A stretch of DNA of 22,463 bases, taken from assembly GCA_945878515.1 (NCBI GenBank), contig CAMCTL010000041.1:1-22463 (forward strand), written 5' to 3'. The number at the start of each line of letters is the position of its first letter. The first letter of the stretch is position 1. Made by a program: the position numbers and the translations under genes. The stretch comes from Flavobacterium psychrophilum (GTDB lineage Bacteria > Bacteroidota > Bacteroidia > Flavobacteriales > Flavobacteriaceae). Of the stretch, positions 22,002 through 22,463 are shown in pieces. The notes beneath the pieces were generated by a model. The model did no database searches. It was not told where the DNA came from and saw only the letters and a list, made by a program, of their open reading frames with translations.

Positions 22002-22463
22002 TTATAATGTATAGTTTAGTTTTTCGTTTTTATCCCAAATGCCCCAGTAGGCTCCAACTTCTCCTTCTGGACCAACTTTCCACGACTCATCAAACGAAGA
22101 AAAGTAGAACATTTCTATGTTGTTTTGTTTTGACCAATTTTGGGAATCAATAAAGTACTTCATTGCATTTTCATTAGATGCAACAGCTCCTTTAAGAAAT
22201 CCGCCTTGACTTGGCCAACCGGTTTCGGTAATTATAATGCGTTTGTTTTGACCTGCATATTTTGCAGATTCAAACATACTGACCATGTGATTGAATGAAT
22301 ATTCTATTGGGCAACCTTCCCAATAAGGGTAGCAATTGGTTAAAATAATATCGCACACTGCAGTAATATTTGGTCGATGTGAAAATTCATAATAAGCATC
22401 AACATATCCAATTGGAATCGAACTAGGAATTGCTTTTCTAACTCTGTCGATGAATCCTAAAAG
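22002..22463 (-). CDS. GH17 beta-1,3-glucanase, C-terminal part only
   Basis: The frame is open to the window edge; 153 residues and the stop are visible. It contains I-I-I-T-E-T-G-W-P-S-Q-G with the GH17 nucleophile glutamate, and N-C-Y-P-Y-W-E-G upstream, both typical of bacterial GH17 glucan hydrolases acting on beta-1,3-glucan. Further toward the end, F-Y-F-S-S-F-D-E-S-W-K and W-G-I-W-D fit the last barrel strands. An apparent internal start at 22358 is a GTG codon for Val in the middle of the domain and is not the true start. No T9SS tail is present after the barrel, so the enzyme may be periplasmic or a lipoprotein; its N-terminus is outside the window. It leads a probable operon with the GH16 gene. 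Confidence 0.9.
   Translation of the reverse strand, partial: LLGFIDRVRKAIPSSIPIGYVDAYYEFSHRPNITAVCDIILTNCYPYWEGCPIEYSFNHMVSMFESAKYAGQNKRIIITETGWPSQGGFLKGAVASNENAMKYFIDSQNWSKQNNIEMFYFSSFDESWKVGPEGEVGAYWGIWDKNEKLNYTL

Overview
The window looks like chromosomal DNA of a member of the Flavobacteriaceae, most likely Flavobacterium or a close relative. The supporting signs are low GC content, A-rich rather than Shine-Dalgarno-rich leaders, several Bacteroidetes-type promoter boxes (TAnnTTTG, sometimes with an upstream TTG), two proteins with type IX secretion (T9SS) C-terminal sorting domains, secreted proteins that start with Gln after signal cleavage, and flavobacterial families such as DUF6146, DUF6787 and TIGR02757. 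I see no tRNA, rRNA, CRISPR array, transposase or prophage.

Layout, left to right. (1) 1-1448: 5' part of a secreted leucine-rich-repeat protein (minus). (2) 1706-2086: small PH-domain protein. (3) 2237-7547: a minus-strand metabolic block with a YghZ-like aldo/keto reductase, a secreted GH3 beta-glucosidase (BglX), a transaldolase and a short-chain dehydrogenase; two copies of a 73-bp palindromic element and several 7-bp-period arrays lie between these genes. (4) 7739-7831: SRP RNA gene (minus) with a near-consensus promoter, divergent from a glutaminyl cyclase lipoprotein (7920-8972). (5) 9115-12498: a membrane-anchored coiled-coil protein, an arginase/formimidoylglutamase-family enzyme and a DEAD-box helicase. 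(6) 12918-14387: a T9SS-exported beta-propeller protein. (7) 14591-17482: DUF6146 lipoprotein, DUF6787 membrane protein, a small membrane protein, LolD, and a TIGR02757 protein carrying an Asn/Phe/Gly-rich repeat insert. (8) 17682-19915: two tandem DoxX-like proteins, then a group of four small envelope proteins that begins with a 39-residue protein. (9) 19916-20276: a cluster of hairpins between convergent genes. (10) 20277-22463: a GH16-GH17 pair on the minus strand, truncated by the window edge.

Functional themes. GH17 and GH16 enzymes with the GH3 beta-glucosidase would together degrade beta-1,3-glucan such as laminarin to glucose, although GH3 lies about 15 kb from the other two. The four recognisable non-lipoprotein secreted proteins all place Gln at the predicted +1 position, and the window also encodes a glutaminyl cyclase able in principle to cap such N-termini. 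The remaining genes are mostly housekeeping (SRP RNA, LolD, helicase, transaldolase) or conserved flavobacterial proteins of unknown role.

The most unusual structure is non-coding: at least five arrays with strict 7-bp periodicity, each with a different heptamer, most sitting within about 10 nt of a start or stop codon (tal, the short-chain dehydrogenase, lolD).
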